Shown here: positions 26,081 through 34,157 of the stretch, piece by piece
Layout: the number at the start of each line of letters is the position of its first letter
Position numbering within the stretch: the stretch's first letter is position 1
NCBI RefSeq assembly: GCF_004295585.1
Contig: NZ_AP019400.1
Span: 5,363,501-5,427,500, forward strand
Source: Cohnella abietis
GTDB lineage: Bacteria; Bacillota; Bacilli; Paenibacillales; Paenibacillaceae
Length of the DNA stretch: 64,000 nucleotides
Reading direction: 5' to 3'
The notes under the pieces: generated by a model
Databases searched by the model: none
The model's input: only the letters and a program-made list of their open reading frames with translations
What the model was told of the DNA's origin: nothing
Translations under genes and position numbers: made by a program

Positions 26081-27640
26081 GTGGTAAGCAATCAACAAGA
26101 AGATTTCCTTATATTCGCAGAAGATGATCAGGTAGAGCCACCAGTGTCAAGCTTGGAGAAAGAAAAGTGGAAAATAATTATCGTAGACGACGAGCAGGAG
26201 GTTCATAACGTTACCCGTTTGGTGTTGAGCGATTTCGAATTCGATGGCAGGCGACTAGATCTCATAAGCGCTCACTCTGAGAAGGAAGCGCTCCAAGTCA
26301 TCAGCGATCATTCCGACATTGCTATCATTCTACTAGACGTCGTTATGGAGCAAGACGATTCGGGATTGAGAATTGTGAAATACATACGTGAGCAATTAAA
26401 GTACCAGGCGGTCCGGATCATCCTGCGAACTGGGCAGCCCGGCCAAGCACCTGAGAAAACCGTAATCATGAACTACGACATTAACGATTATAAGGAAAAA
26501 ACGGAATTAACATCTCAGAAGCTATTTACTACTGTTATGTCGGCCTTGCGTTCATACCGGGATATTATGATCATTGAGAATAACAAGATTGGCTTAGAGA
26601 AAATCATTAATTCCTCGGCAGATTTGTTCGAACTGAAGTCTATGAGAAAATTCGCCTCTGGTGTTCTTACCCAGCTGACCTCGATTATGAATTTGAATAG
26701 AAACGCGCTTCATTGCAACAGCTTCGCTGTCTCCAAAGGGCAGGAGGAAATATATATTCTCGCAGCAACCGGGGATTTCTCTCCCGATGAAAGCAAGAAA
26801 ATCGAGGAAGTCGTTCCTGAACATGTTCTCAGAAGGATTGAGAGTACATTTCGCGATAAGAAGGGCTCTTTCTTTGATGACCATTTCACGTGCTACTTCC
26901 GGAGCAAAGCAGGCAGTGAGAATGTTATCTATTTCGAAGGCTCCAACCCCTTAAACGAATGGAATCGGTATCTTATTGAAGTATATAGCTCCAACGTTTC
27001 TGTAGCATTCGAGAACATATACTTGAATGAGGAAGTCGAAAATACACAGAAGGAAATTATTTTCACCTTAGGAGAAATAGCCGAGACGCGTTCTAAGGAA
27101 ACGGGGAATCACGTCAAAAGAGTAGCTGAATATTCTAAGCTTCTAGCTCTTAAATACGGCATTCCCGAGGAAGAGGCCGAGATCGTCAGACTTGCATCAT
27201 CGATGCATGACGTAGGTAAGGTTGCCGTACCTGATGCCATTCTGAATAAGCCAGGCAAGCTCACGCCAGAAGAATTCGATACGATAAAAATGCATACCAA
27301 TCACGGCTACGCCATGCTAAATCATTCTAACCGCCATATTATCAAAACCGCTGCCATTATAGCTCATCAGCATCATGAGAAATATAACGGTCAAGGCTAT
27401 CCGAACGGTTTGGCCGGGGAAGACATTCATATCTATGGCAGAATCGCTGCACTTGCTGACGTATTCGATGCGCTTGGAAGCGAAAGAGTGTACAAGAAAG
27501 CATGGCCGCTTGAAGAGATACTAGATTACTTCCGACAAGAGAGCGGGCAGCATTTTGACCCTCAGCTAGTTACCCTTTTCTTCGATAACTTGCCGAGCAT
27601 ATTAAATATAAGAGACCAATTTACGGATCTGAAAAGCTAA
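26081..27640 (+). CDS. Response regulator with DUF3369 and HD-GYP domains (c-di-GMP phosphodiesterase)
   Basis: The 519-aa protein has a receiver domain (residues 30-160; IIIVDDE, acceptor in ILLDVVMEQDDSG), a DUF3369-like middle (165-325) and an HD-GYP domain (335-510). HD-GYP residues include SMHDVGKVAVPD, ILNKPGKL, the His pair in AHQHHEKYNGQGYP and ALADVFDALGS. HD-GYP domains hydrolyse cyclic di-GMP. The start is GTG at 26081 preceded by GAGGGATGA. It is the output of the kinase encoded just before, so this operon links an outside signal to c-di-GMP breakdown. Confidence 0.92.
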   Translation: MVSNQQEDFLIFAEDDQVEPPVSSLEKEKWKIIIVDDEQEVHNVTRLVLSDFEFDGRRLDLISAHSEKEALQVISDHSDIAIILLDVVMEQDDSGLRIVKYIREQLKYQAVRIILRTGQPGQAPEKTVIMNYDINDYKEKTELTSQKLFTTVMSALRSYRDIMIIENNKIGLEKIINSSADLFELKSMRKFASGVLTQLTSIMNLNRNALHCNSFAVSKGQEEIYILAATGDFSPDESKKIEEVVPEHVLRRIESTFRDKKGSFFDDHFTCYFRSKAGSENVIYFEGSNPLNEWNRYLIEVYSSNVSVAFENIYLNEEVENTQKEIIFTLGEIAETRSKETGNHVKRVAEYSKLLALKYGIPEEEAEIVRLASSMHDVGKVAVPDAILNKPGKLTPEEFDTIKMHTNHGYAMLNHSNRHIIKTAAIIAHQHHEKYNGQGYPNGLAGEDIHIYGRIAALADVFDALGSERVYKKAWPLEEILDYFRQESGQHFDPQLVTLFFDNLPSILNIRDQFTDLKS

Positions 27641-27683
27641 TCAACAAAGGAGAGCTCCCGCAAGAGGGGCTCTCCTTTGTTGA
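27641..27683 (+). terminator. Terminator of the HD-GYP operon
   Basis: A perfect 15-bp stem (TCAACAAAGGAGAGC with GCTCTCCTTTGTTGA, loop 13 nt) starts right after the stop codon. The T-run is weak. It may serve clpP from the other side. Confidence 0.7.
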
Positions 27684-27713
27684 TTACTATGTTGCGCGCC
27701 GACTAGAGCATCG

Positions 27714-28298
27714 TTATTGCTGACTAGTAAGAACCGCATCAATTAGACCGTAGCTAACTGCCTCTTGCGCAGACATGAAGTAATCTCGATCTGTATCCTT
27801 GGCGATCTGCTCAATAGACTGACCGGTTTGCTTGGCCAGAAGCTCGTTTAATTTGTGCCGTAATTGAATAATTCTTTTTGCCCGGATTTGTATATCTGAT
27901 GCCTGCCCTTGCACCCCACCGAGCGGTTGATGAATCATGATTTCACTATTCAACAATCCGAAGCGTTTCCCTCTAGTCCCGCTGGACAGAAGGAAAGCCC
28001 CCATCGATGCGGCCATCCCCATACAAAGCGTACTGACATCTGCTTTAACATATTGCATGGCATCATAGATTCCCATTCCAGCAGATATTGATCCCCCAGG
28101 GCTGTTAATATACAGCTTGATGTCCTTGTCAGAATCATCAGCATCTAAATAAAGAATCTGGGCAATTACCGTATTGGCTACTGCATCAGAAATTTCTCCA
28201 GATAGAAAAATGATCCGATCCTGCAGCATCCGAGAGTATATATCGTAGGCACGCTCGCCCTTAGCGGTATTCTCCACGACATAAGGCACTAGATTCAT
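27714..28298 (-). CDS. clpP: ClpP-type serine protease (probable paralog)
   Basis: This is a full-length ClpP subunit (194 aa from the ATG at 28298, which has AAGGAG 9 nt upstream; a TTG one codon earlier is rejected). The triad is Ser98 (GMAASMGAF), His123 (IMIHQPLGG) and Asp172 (DTDRDYF), the same numbering as B. subtilis ClpP. The barrel needs an AAA+ partner such as ClpX or ClpC, and none is encoded here. No CtsR-type heptad repeat is seen upstream. It is the last gene of an operon with a MerR regulator and an unknown protein, so it may be a second, specially regulated ClpP. Confidence 0.92.
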   Translation of the reverse strand: MNLVPYVVENTAKGERAYDIYSRMLQDRIIFLSGEISDAVANTVIAQILYLDADDSDKDIKLYINSPGGSISAGMGIYDAMQYVKADVSTLCMGMAASMGAFLLSSGTRGKRFGLLNSEIMIHQPLGGVQGQASDIQIRAKRIIQLRHKLNELLAKQTGQSIEQIAKDTDRDYFMSAQEAVSYGLIDAVLTSQQ

Positions 28299-28311
28299 CA
28301 AGTCTCACTCC

Positions 28312-28830
28312 TTATCCCTCTATCCGGTACTTTTTCTCCAAATCTGATGATGGGCTAGCATTGATTTTCCATACTTTTGGCTTTAAAGAATCACTGAGCC
28401 TCTGTTGCTCGCTTTCGTCATCAAGCAATGGAAGCTCTTTGATTCGGGTTACGACTTCTTCATCCACGACCACATTATTCATCTCGTTCTCATCCACTAC
28501 GTCGAGTGTTACACATTGCTGGACTTGGTTGGGAGCCCCATTTTCCGTATAAAATAACGTGAGCTCTATGGTCGTCCTCTCACATTTAATCGCCTCGCTA
28601 GTAAAAATCTCCATGTAAATATCATCTGGAGTGGACGGCTCATAAATGATAATTTCTCCGGAGTCATCCTCATGAAAGTGACTGAGATTTCGGCGGCGAT
28701 AAATCCCTTGAGGAAGATTAATACGTATTCGCGCATTCTCAACCTGACCAATTGCCTCTAAGTGGATCCAAAGATGATTCATACCCTCTTCATTCTCAAG
28801 CTGAGATTTGGCCAGCCTAACCGATATCAT
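28312..28830 (-). CDS. Unknown protein between MerR and ClpP
   Basis: The 172-aa protein is acidic and soluble, with no signal peptide or membrane segment. Residues 1-105 look beta-rich, as alternating strands around INLPQGIYRRRN and EIIIYEPSTPDDIYMEIF. An acidic linker (VDENEMNNVVVDEE) leads to a mixed-charge C-terminus (KELPLLDDESEQQRL). No family is recognised. Its ATG overlaps the MerR stop by 4 bp (ATGA) and has GGGAGGGGG upstream; clpP follows after 13 bp. Tight coupling to clpP suggests a substrate adaptor or a protected target, which is inference only. Confidence 0.8.
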   Translation of the reverse strand: MISVRLAKSQLENEEGMNHLWIHLEAIGQVENARIRINLPQGIYRRRNLSHFHEDDSGEIIIYEPSTPDDIYMEIFTSEAIKCERTTIELTLFYTENGAPNQVQQCVTLDVVDENEMNNVVVDEEVVTRIKELPLLDDESEQQRLSDSLKPKVWKINASPSSDLEKKYRIEG

Positions 28831-29246
28831 TGGTTTCCCCCTCCCGCCATAAGCTGGGTAACGGTGTCGATCACTCTGGTCCTCAGCTCAGGAGCAATTC
28901 GAGAGCTTATGGAAATAATGACATCCTCATTGATAACATGCGTTTCATGCTGGAGTAGTTGGTCTGATTGATACAAGGGGAGCTTCTCACCAATGCTGAT
29001 GATTTCCTCCATGGGCCGTCCTTGAAGCTTCTCTTGGATAGTCGCCAAGGTTTCTCCACTTCTAGACAAAGTAAGTATGGCGCGAAAATAATGAAGGTGA
29101 TTATCGGTATAAACCCTTTTATTCCCGACAAGCTCCAGCGCTGGGATAACACCAATTTGTGTGTAGTATCTGACCGTCCTTAGATTCATTTGTGAATCTT
29201 CGTTTTGCAGCATTTCAGCGATTTGCTTCGCGGTGTAATGATTCAC
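28827..29246 (-). CDS. MerR-family transcriptional regulator
   Basis: Residues 1-75 form a MerR winged helix (YTAKQIAEML, NLRTVRYYTQIGVIPAL, RVYTDNHLHYFRAI). The rest is short and predicted helical, with ISSRIAPELRTRVIDTVTQLM at the end; there are no metal-binding cysteines. The start is GTG at 29246 with AAGGGTGAG upstream. It opens the operon with the 172-aa protein and clpP, and a 28-bp palindrome lies 80-107 bp upstream, so it probably regulates its own operon. The inducer is unknown. Confidence 0.9.
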   Translation of the reverse strand: MNHYTAKQIAEMLQNEDSQMNLRTVRYYTQIGVIPALELVGNKRVYTDNHLHYFRAILTLSRSGETLATIQEKLQGRPMEEIISIGEKLPLYQSDQLLQHETHVINEDVIISISSRIAPELRTRVIDTVTQLMAGGGNQ

Positions 29247-29311
29247 TTCTTCTCACCCTTCCTGAGTGCATGATGGATATTTATTAGAATGATGTTTTTA
29301 TTATTTCACAC

Positions 29312-29353
29312 GTTACAGTAAAGTGTAATAGTTACAGTATACTGTAACTATTA
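29312..29353. promoter_or_regulatory. 28-bp perfect palindrome and extra half-site before the MerR operon
   Basis: Positions 29326-29353 form a perfect palindrome centred on GTTACAGTATACTGTAAC. A further half-site GTTACAGTA lies at 29312-29320, 19 bp away. On the minus strand TTACAC (29329-29324) and TAATAA (29304-29299) are 19 bp apart, the long spacer typical of MerR-controlled promoters, with the extra half-site inside it. The promoter call is an inference. Confidence 0.65.
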
Positions 29354-29367
29354 TTGAATTGCAAAGA

Positions 29368-29397
29368 AAGCCCTTTGGAGTATTCCTCAAAGGGCTT
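29368..29397 (-). terminator. Terminator of the stalk/YcdB-like gene
   Basis: The hairpin AAGCCCTTTG / CAAAGGGCTT (loop GAGTATTCCT) lies 20 bp past the stop at 29417 and is followed by TTCTTTGC on the minus strand. Confidence 0.8.
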
Positions 29398-29416
29398 TTC
29401 TTCACATAGCATATGC

Positions 29417-31045
29417 TTATTTCAATAAAGCTTCCCAGTTTAATTGGGCTTTAAGACGAAGCTGCTTGAGCTCATCCTTGGTAGGTGGCTCTTGTTTCTT
29501 AGTATTAATGAGTAAGAGTTTTGATTCTGCATTCCATGTCACTGTAGCTCCTAGTGCTTCCGCTAAAAATCGAGCGGGAACGACGGTACTTTTATTAATC
29601 ATCCGAGCAGGTACTGTAAGCTTTGCCGATTTTCCATTAATATAGGCTGTTTTGCTACCGATTGTCAGTTGCACCTTCTTGGTCACAGTCGTTGCAGTCA
29701 CAAGCTTTTTACCTGAATTCCAAGTCACATTGGCTTGCATTGCTTTAAGTAGCTCACGAAACGGAATAAGCACTTCATTTTTCTCAATAATAGGTTCTGC
29801 CTTCAACGGAATCAGCTGTCCATCTAGCACAACAGCGGCAGCATATTTGATTCGCTTAGGCGAAGCTACAAGATCATAAACCCAGCCGTTATTTGCCGGA
29901 ACCGGATCTGCTACAGTGTCTCCCGCCAAATTCAGCCACTTTCCTGTGTTGGAATCGAGAAAAGGAGCCGATCCCGTATAGAAAAGGGGAACTGATGGCT
30001 TAACAATTAGATGATAAAATAACTCAGCCTTGTTATTCCCCGTTGGGAAATATTGAAGCTCAACATCGTACATCGATAGCAGCAGTCGTTTGGCTTGTTC
30101 CTGCTTCAGCTTTGGTTTGAATCCAGTTGGTATTGTTGACACAGGCTCGTTGTTATAATTCTTAGGGAATTTACCTGTTTTCGCATCCAAGACTCGGTCA
30201 TTTATTGAATACAATAACGGAAACTCCTTCTCCTCATCCAACCTAAAGAGGAAGGGTAAGGAGTTATCTAAAATAATACTTTGAGCAGTCTCCTTAGAGA
30301 TAATACCTTTGGGATCGGCAAAATCTAGCGCATGCCAGTTGACTTGATAGGAGGTTACTTCACCACTTGTACGATCAACAAATATAGAAAATTCATTGAA
30401 TCCATATGGACCAGTGCGGATTCCGTTCACTAGTCTATTAAACCTAAATTTATATTGTGATTTGTCATTCGTTCTTGTGCTGTACTCTGATTCCCTTGCA
30501 GGATTGATGACCCACTGGGCATCAAGCTTCCAAGGCTGGTTCTCAGCAAAATTCTTCGCGATGGTTGCGGCAGTTTCTATATCAATTTTGCTAGGAGTGC
30601 TGAAATCCCATTCTTTAGTATCTGTAATTCCGGACCATTTGGAAGCTTGAAATTCCATAAGCTTACCATCCGACTCTCTCAGCTCAATGTTAACAGAGTG
30701 TAGCCTTCTCCCATTATCGTCTGTTTCCGGTGTGACAAACCCTATATTCCACGACTTGTAATTAGCGATTCCTTTTGTAACATTGTCAACCTCTGCTCCC
30801 TCCGGTATGAGCGGCAGCAGCAGCTTTGCACGAGCAATTGCATCCTCACGGTTCAGGATGGGGCCGCCAGTTAATCGTGTGGACGATGAGGTTGAGCTTG
30901 CCTCCTCCTTCTTAACGTTAGCAGCAAGAGATTGGGCTTGCGTTTGAGTGGACGTATACAAGGTGCTTCCTAACGCTAGGGAGCAAAGGATAACAATTTT
31001 TACCAGTTTAGTGGATTGGTACATTACAAGCCTACTGATCGACAT
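29417..31045 (-). CDS. Secreted YcdB-like protein with C-terminal copper-amine-oxidase stalk domain
   Basis: The 542-aa protein has a signal peptide (residues 8-38, ending near TQA-Q). Residues 60-400 contain repeated alpha-beta units resembling PepSY/YcdB domains (LNREDAIARAKLLLPLIPEG; DIETAATIAKNF; SKETAQSIILDNSLPFLF). Residues 400-515 are a copper amine oxidase-type stalk domain (VLIPFRELLKAMQANVTW, VVPARFLAEALGATVTW). Such proteins are surface located and often inhibit or anchor other exoproteins; the role here is unknown. ATG at 31045 with GGAGGGG 11 nt upstream is used; the ATG at 31024 is possible. Confidence 0.85.
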   Translation of the reverse strand: MSISRLVMYQSTKLVKIVILCSLALGSTLYTSTQTQAQSLAANVKKEEASSTSSSTRLTGGPILNREDAIARAKLLLPLIPEGAEVDNVTKGIANYKSWNIGFVTPETDDNGRRLHSVNIELRESDGKLMEFQASKWSGITDTKEWDFSTPSKIDIETAATIAKNFAENQPWKLDAQWVINPARESEYSTRTNDKSQYKFRFNRLVNGIRTGPYGFNEFSIFVDRTSGEVTSYQVNWHALDFADPKGIISKETAQSIILDNSLPFLFRLDEEKEFPLLYSINDRVLDAKTGKFPKNYNNEPVSTIPTGFKPKLKQEQAKRLLLSMYDVELQYFPTGNNKAELFYHLIVKPSVPLFYTGSAPFLDSNTGKWLNLAGDTVADPVPANNGWVYDLVASPKRIKYAAAVVLDGQLIPLKAEPIIEKNEVLIPFRELLKAMQANVTWNSGKKLVTATTVTKKVQLTIGSKTAYINGKSAKLTVPARMINKSTVVPARFLAEALGATVTWNAESKLLLINTKKQEPPTKDELKQLRLKAQLNWEALLK

Positions 31046-31077
31046 AATTTCTTTTGCCCCTCCCCCTACTTATACTC

Positions 31078-31308
31078 CTATTCCTTCTTTCCTGGGAACC
31101 CATATACGAAAAGGATAATGCCAACAAGACTGAACACAGGAACGAATAGATTATCAAAGAAGCCAGTATGGACTGGAGAAGCAACTCCGTTGCCACTGTT
31201 AGCTTCAATAGCGAAAGCTATTCGCCAGCCAACCCGCTCAAATGCATATATGATAGCTGCAATAACTAGAAATGTAGCACCTAATTTCCTATAAAAATCG
31301 TTGCCCAA
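31078..31308 (-). CDS. Small two-helix membrane protein
   Basis: The 76-aa protein has two transmembrane helices (about residues 8-30 and 54-71) joined by a 20-residue polar loop. A TTG start at 31308 with AAGGAGGT seven bases upstream supports expression. It sits 32 bp upstream of the YcdB-like gene in the same direction, and may be co-transcribed. No family is recognised. Confidence 0.75.
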   Translation of the reverse strand: MGNDFYRKLGATFLVIAAIIYAFERVGWRIAFAIEANSGNGVASPVHTGFFDNLFVPVFSLVGIILFVYGFPGKKE

Positions 31309-31484
31309 CTATAATACCTCCTTATTGTGCGTTCCAATATGCTCATCTAATTAACGTTCTTCCCCTCCATAAGGTTACATTAAATTCCAAGTCAATGTTA
31401 ATCATTTATTATTAAGCTATTCTACCGTTTGTTCTATACATTACAGCAGGCTGCTATATATTGGACAGCATATTTTAATGGTTT

Positions 31485-31499
31485 TTAGAATAATTCTAA
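31485..31499. promoter_or_regulatory. PerR box before katA
   Basis: TTAGAATAATTCTAA matches the PerR consensus TTATAATNATTATAA at 13 of 15 positions and is a perfect inverted repeat. It lies 44 bp before the catalase start and overlaps a plausible -10 (TAGAAT, with TTGGAC upstream). PerR represses catalase in related Bacilli. Confidence 0.8.
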
Positions 31500-31542
31500 A
31501 TAGGTGATGTTTTCAAAACTTTCATTAAGGAGTGTTTCTGTT

Positions 31543-33000
31543 ATGAGTGACGAGAACAAAAAATTGACGACTAGCTGGGGGGCTCCTGTCGGGGACAACC
31601 AAAATTCAATAACAGCTGGCTCACGAGGACCGACACTGATCCAGGATGTTCATCTACTAGAGAAATTAGCTCATTTTAACAGAGAACGTGTTCCAGAACG
31701 TGTTGTTCATGCGAAGGGTGCAGGAGCTCACGGTTACTTTGAAGTTACCCAAGATCTATCAAACTATTCGAAGGCCAGCTTCCTTTCTGAAATAGGCAAA
31801 CGCACCCCTTTGTTCATCCGTTTCTCGACTGTTGCGGGAGAGCTTGGTTCGGCAGATACCGTTCGTGATCCTCGCGGATTTGCTGTGAAATTCTACACTG
31901 AGGAAGGAAACTATGATTTAGTCGGCAATAATACACCTGTATTCTTCATTCGTGATGCCATTAAGTTTCCCGACTTTATCCATACACAGAAGCGCCATCC
32001 TCAAACCCATTTGAAAAACCCTAATGCCGTTTGGGATTTCTGGTCCCTCTCCCCTGAATCCTTGCACCAAGTTACGATATTGATGTCAGATCGAGGGATT
32101 CCGGCTACTCTCAGGCATATGCATGGCTTTGGTAGCCATACCTTTAAGTGGGTTAATGCCGAAGGAGAAGCTGTTTGGGTAAAATATCACTTCAAAACAG
32201 AGCAGGGCGTTAAGAATCTAGATGTCGAGCTTGCGGCTAAGCTTGCGGGCGAAAATCCGGATTATCATACAGAGGATTTGTTCAATGCTATTGCGAATGG
32301 CGACTTTCCAGCATGGAAGCTTTCCGTGCAAATTATGCCGTTAGAGGATGCAAATACTTATCGCTTTGACCCCTTCGATGTCTCAAAGGTATGGTCACAG
32401 AAAGACTACCCATTAATCGAAGTCGGTCGCATGGTGCTGAACAGAAATCCGGAAAACTATTTTGCGGAGGTTGAGCAAGCTACTTTCTCTCCTGGAGCAT
32501 TCGTGCCTGGCATTGAAGCTTCACCGGATAAAATGCTGCAAGGTCGTCTGTTCGCCTACTCCGATGCACATCGTTATCGGGTTGGCGCTAACCACAATTC
32601 TCTGCCAATCAACCGACCGCAAGCCGAAGTAAACAATTATCAGCGCGATGGGCAAATGCGTTCCGACAGCAATGGGGGAAGCTCTGTCTATTACGAGCCT
32701 AATAGCTTCAGCGGCCCGACCGAATCTGCACAGAATAAGCCTGCAGCCTACGCTGTATCCGGTGAAGCGGATAGTGTAGCTTACGATCATCATGATCACT
32801 ATACGCAAGCGGGCGATTTATACCGTCTACTTAGCGAGGATGAACGTACCCGTCTAGTTGAAGCCATTGTCGGAGCAATCAAACCCGTAGAAAAAGACGA
32901 AATCAAACTCCGTCAAATTGGTCACTTCTATAAAGCCGATCCAGAGTACGGCACACGTATCGCGGAAGGGCTTGGATTAACCGTTCCTCAGGTCGTGTAA
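31543..33000 (+). CDS. katA: Vegetative catalase
   Basis: Heme catalase of 485 aa that dismutates hydrogen peroxide in the cytosol. Seen are the active-site His in [12 protein letters not shown], the Asn region in [11 protein letters not shown], and the proximal heme Tyr in [15 protein letters not shown]. The length is close to B. subtilis KatA (small-subunit clade). The frame opens 13 codons earlier at 31504, but the ATG at 31543 follows AAGGAG and begins MSDENKKLT, as in the family. The PerR box upstream indicates peroxide induction. Confidence 0.95.
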   Translation: MSDENKKLTTSWGAPVGDNQNSITAGSRGPTLIQDVHLLEKLAHFNRERVPERVVHAKGAGAHGYFEVTQDLSNYSKASFLSEIGKRTPLFIRFSTVAGELGSADTVRDPRGFAVKFYTEEGNYDLVGNNTPVFFIRDAIKFPDFIHTQKRHPQTHLKNPNAVWDFWSLSPESLHQVTILMSDRGIPATLRHMHGFGSHTFKWVNAEGEAVWVKYHFKTEQGVKNLDVELAAKLAGENPDYHTEDLFNAIANGDFPAWKLSVQIMPLEDANTYRFDPFDVSKVWSQKDYPLIEVGRMVLNRNPENYFAEVEQATFSPGAFVPGIEASPDKMLQGRLFAYSDAHRYRVGANHNSLPINRPQAEVNNYQRDGQMRSDSNGGSSVYYEPNSFSGPTESAQNKPAAYAVSGEADSVAYDHHDHYTQAGDLYRLLSEDERTRLVEAIVGAIKPVEKDEIKLRQIGHFYKADPEYGTRIAEGLGLTVPQVV

Positions 33001-33020
33001 CTAGATTCCCATAGCTAAAT

Positions 33021-33064
33021 AGGGGGCAGTTCCTCAAGGTCTATGACCCACGGGACTGCCCCCT
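33021..33064 (+). terminator. Terminator of katA
   Basis: AGGGGGCAGT pairs with ACTGCCCCCT across a 24-nt loop, 20 bp after the catalase stop. The T-run is absent. Confidence 0.6.
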
Positions 33065-33114
33065 ACCAACTACTTATCACCAATCGTACCTATCCCCTCC
33101 ACATAACCAGCTCT

Positions 33115-33275
33115 GTTGCTCGAAAATTTCTTATTCATTTCTAGTATCTCAAGCAATTGTGCCTAATTAGCCTCTTACAGCTTCGTTGCTCAAAAATTCC
33201 GTATCCCTTCGACTAATCAATCTCTTCCAGCCCTCATACCTATCCCCCGCCCCGTTGCTCGAAAATTTAGTATAC
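33115..33275. repeat. Decayed tandem repeat, three units of about 70 bp
   Basis: GTTGCTCGAAAATTT or a one-to-three-base variant occurs at 33115, 33185 and 33254 (spacing 70 and 69), each followed by TAT and a pyrimidine-rich stretch. The units between are poorly conserved. It abuts array 2. Confidence 0.6.
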
Positions 33276-33320
33276 CCGCTCCAATCTTCCTAGTATAGAC
33301 ACCACTTTGGTATCGCCCGT

Positions 33321-33573
33321 CATTGTCGTGTTTTGCTACTATGAGTGAGGTTGGCTTCGGTTCGGCTCGTCATCGTCGCATTTTGCTACTATGGGCGGGG
33401 GTTGGTTTCGGTTCCGCACGTCATTGTCGCATTTTGCTACTATGGGCGTGACTCAGCTCCTGTTTCGCCCGTCATTGTCGCATTTTGCTACTATAGGCGC
33501 GACCCGGCTTCCGGTTGGCTCGTCATCGTCGCATTTTGCTACCATAGACGCGACCCGGCTTCCGTTCGGCCCA
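33321..33573. repeat. Tandem array 2: five units of 51 bp
   Basis: Units start with CAT at 33321, 33371, 33422, 33473 and 33524 (steps 50, 51, 51, 51). The core is CATTGTCGCATTTTGCTAC, followed by TATGGGCG and a variable CGGTT-rich part. The core aligns with array 3 (41796-42440). It fills the gap between katA and lspA, which converge. Array 2 ends at the lspA stop codon. Confidence 0.9.
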
Positions 33574-34026
33574 TCACACCCGTAACCTAGCGAATATTCT
33601 CCTGCCAAACTGAACCGCACCATGGCAAATGAGCAATACCACACCGATCTCAATAGCATGATCGGCAAAGTTTAGAATACCGCCAGCGCGGATGATAAAA
33701 TCTGTCACTTGTCCAAACAACAGGCGATCAATCCCATTCCCAATCGCTCCTCCGACTAAAAACCCCATGCTGCTACTAAGGATTGCTCCCCCCAGTTCTC
33801 CTTTTCTGCGATAATAAAGCACCCCAATAACGAATAGAACGGCTATAACCCCAAAAAGTCTTCCATAGCCTTGAAATGAGCTTCCTGCCATACCGCTATT
33901 CTCATAGTGAGTAAGCCGCACTCCCCATAATAAGAAATCATCGCCAATATTAATGTAGAGACGTATTAGAATTTTAGAAATTTGGTCAGCCAAAACAACG
34001 ATTATCGCAATTGCATAGAACAGCAT
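33574..34026 (-). CDS. lspA: Lipoprotein signal peptidase (signal peptidase II)
   Basis: This 150-aa membrane aspartyl protease removes signal peptides from lipid-modified prolipoproteins. It has four transmembrane helices. The catalytic pair is Asp100 (GNGIDRLLFG) and Asp122 (NFADHAIEIG); HYENSGMAGSSFQG corresponds to the conserved Asn-x-Gly block, in which the usual AFG is altered. ATG at 34026. It is monocistronic, so it could be a second LspA in addition to a housekeeping copy elsewhere. Confidence 0.88.
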   Translation of the reverse strand: MLFYAIAIIVVLADQISKILIRLYINIGDDFLLWGVRLTHYENSGMAGSSFQGYGRLFGVIAVLFVIGVLYYRRKGELGGAILSSSMGFLVGGAIGNGIDRLLFGQVTDFIIRAGGILNFADHAIEIGVVLLICHGAVQFGRRIFARLRV

Positions 34027-34101
34027 AATTATCCCTTCTTCCTAGCAGCTTCGTCTGTATCCCTCGTTATCAGTATATAGGAATACTTAGAATCATCAAA
34101 A

Positions 34102-34127
34102 AAACACCCCCACTATCAGGATGTTTT
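34102..34127 (-). terminator. Terminator of the second sugar-transport operon
   Basis: On the minus strand AAACATCC pairs with GGGTGTTT (one T-G pair) and is followed by a run of T. It lies about 30 bp after the permease stop at 34158. Confidence 0.75.
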
Positions 34128-34157
34128 TCTTCAAACTATTCTCTCAGCCAATCAAAC

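Noticed and set aside
33345-33668. Short frames over array 2 on both strands
   Set aside because: Same cause: 51-bp units keep frames open. The minus-strand frame also runs into lspA.
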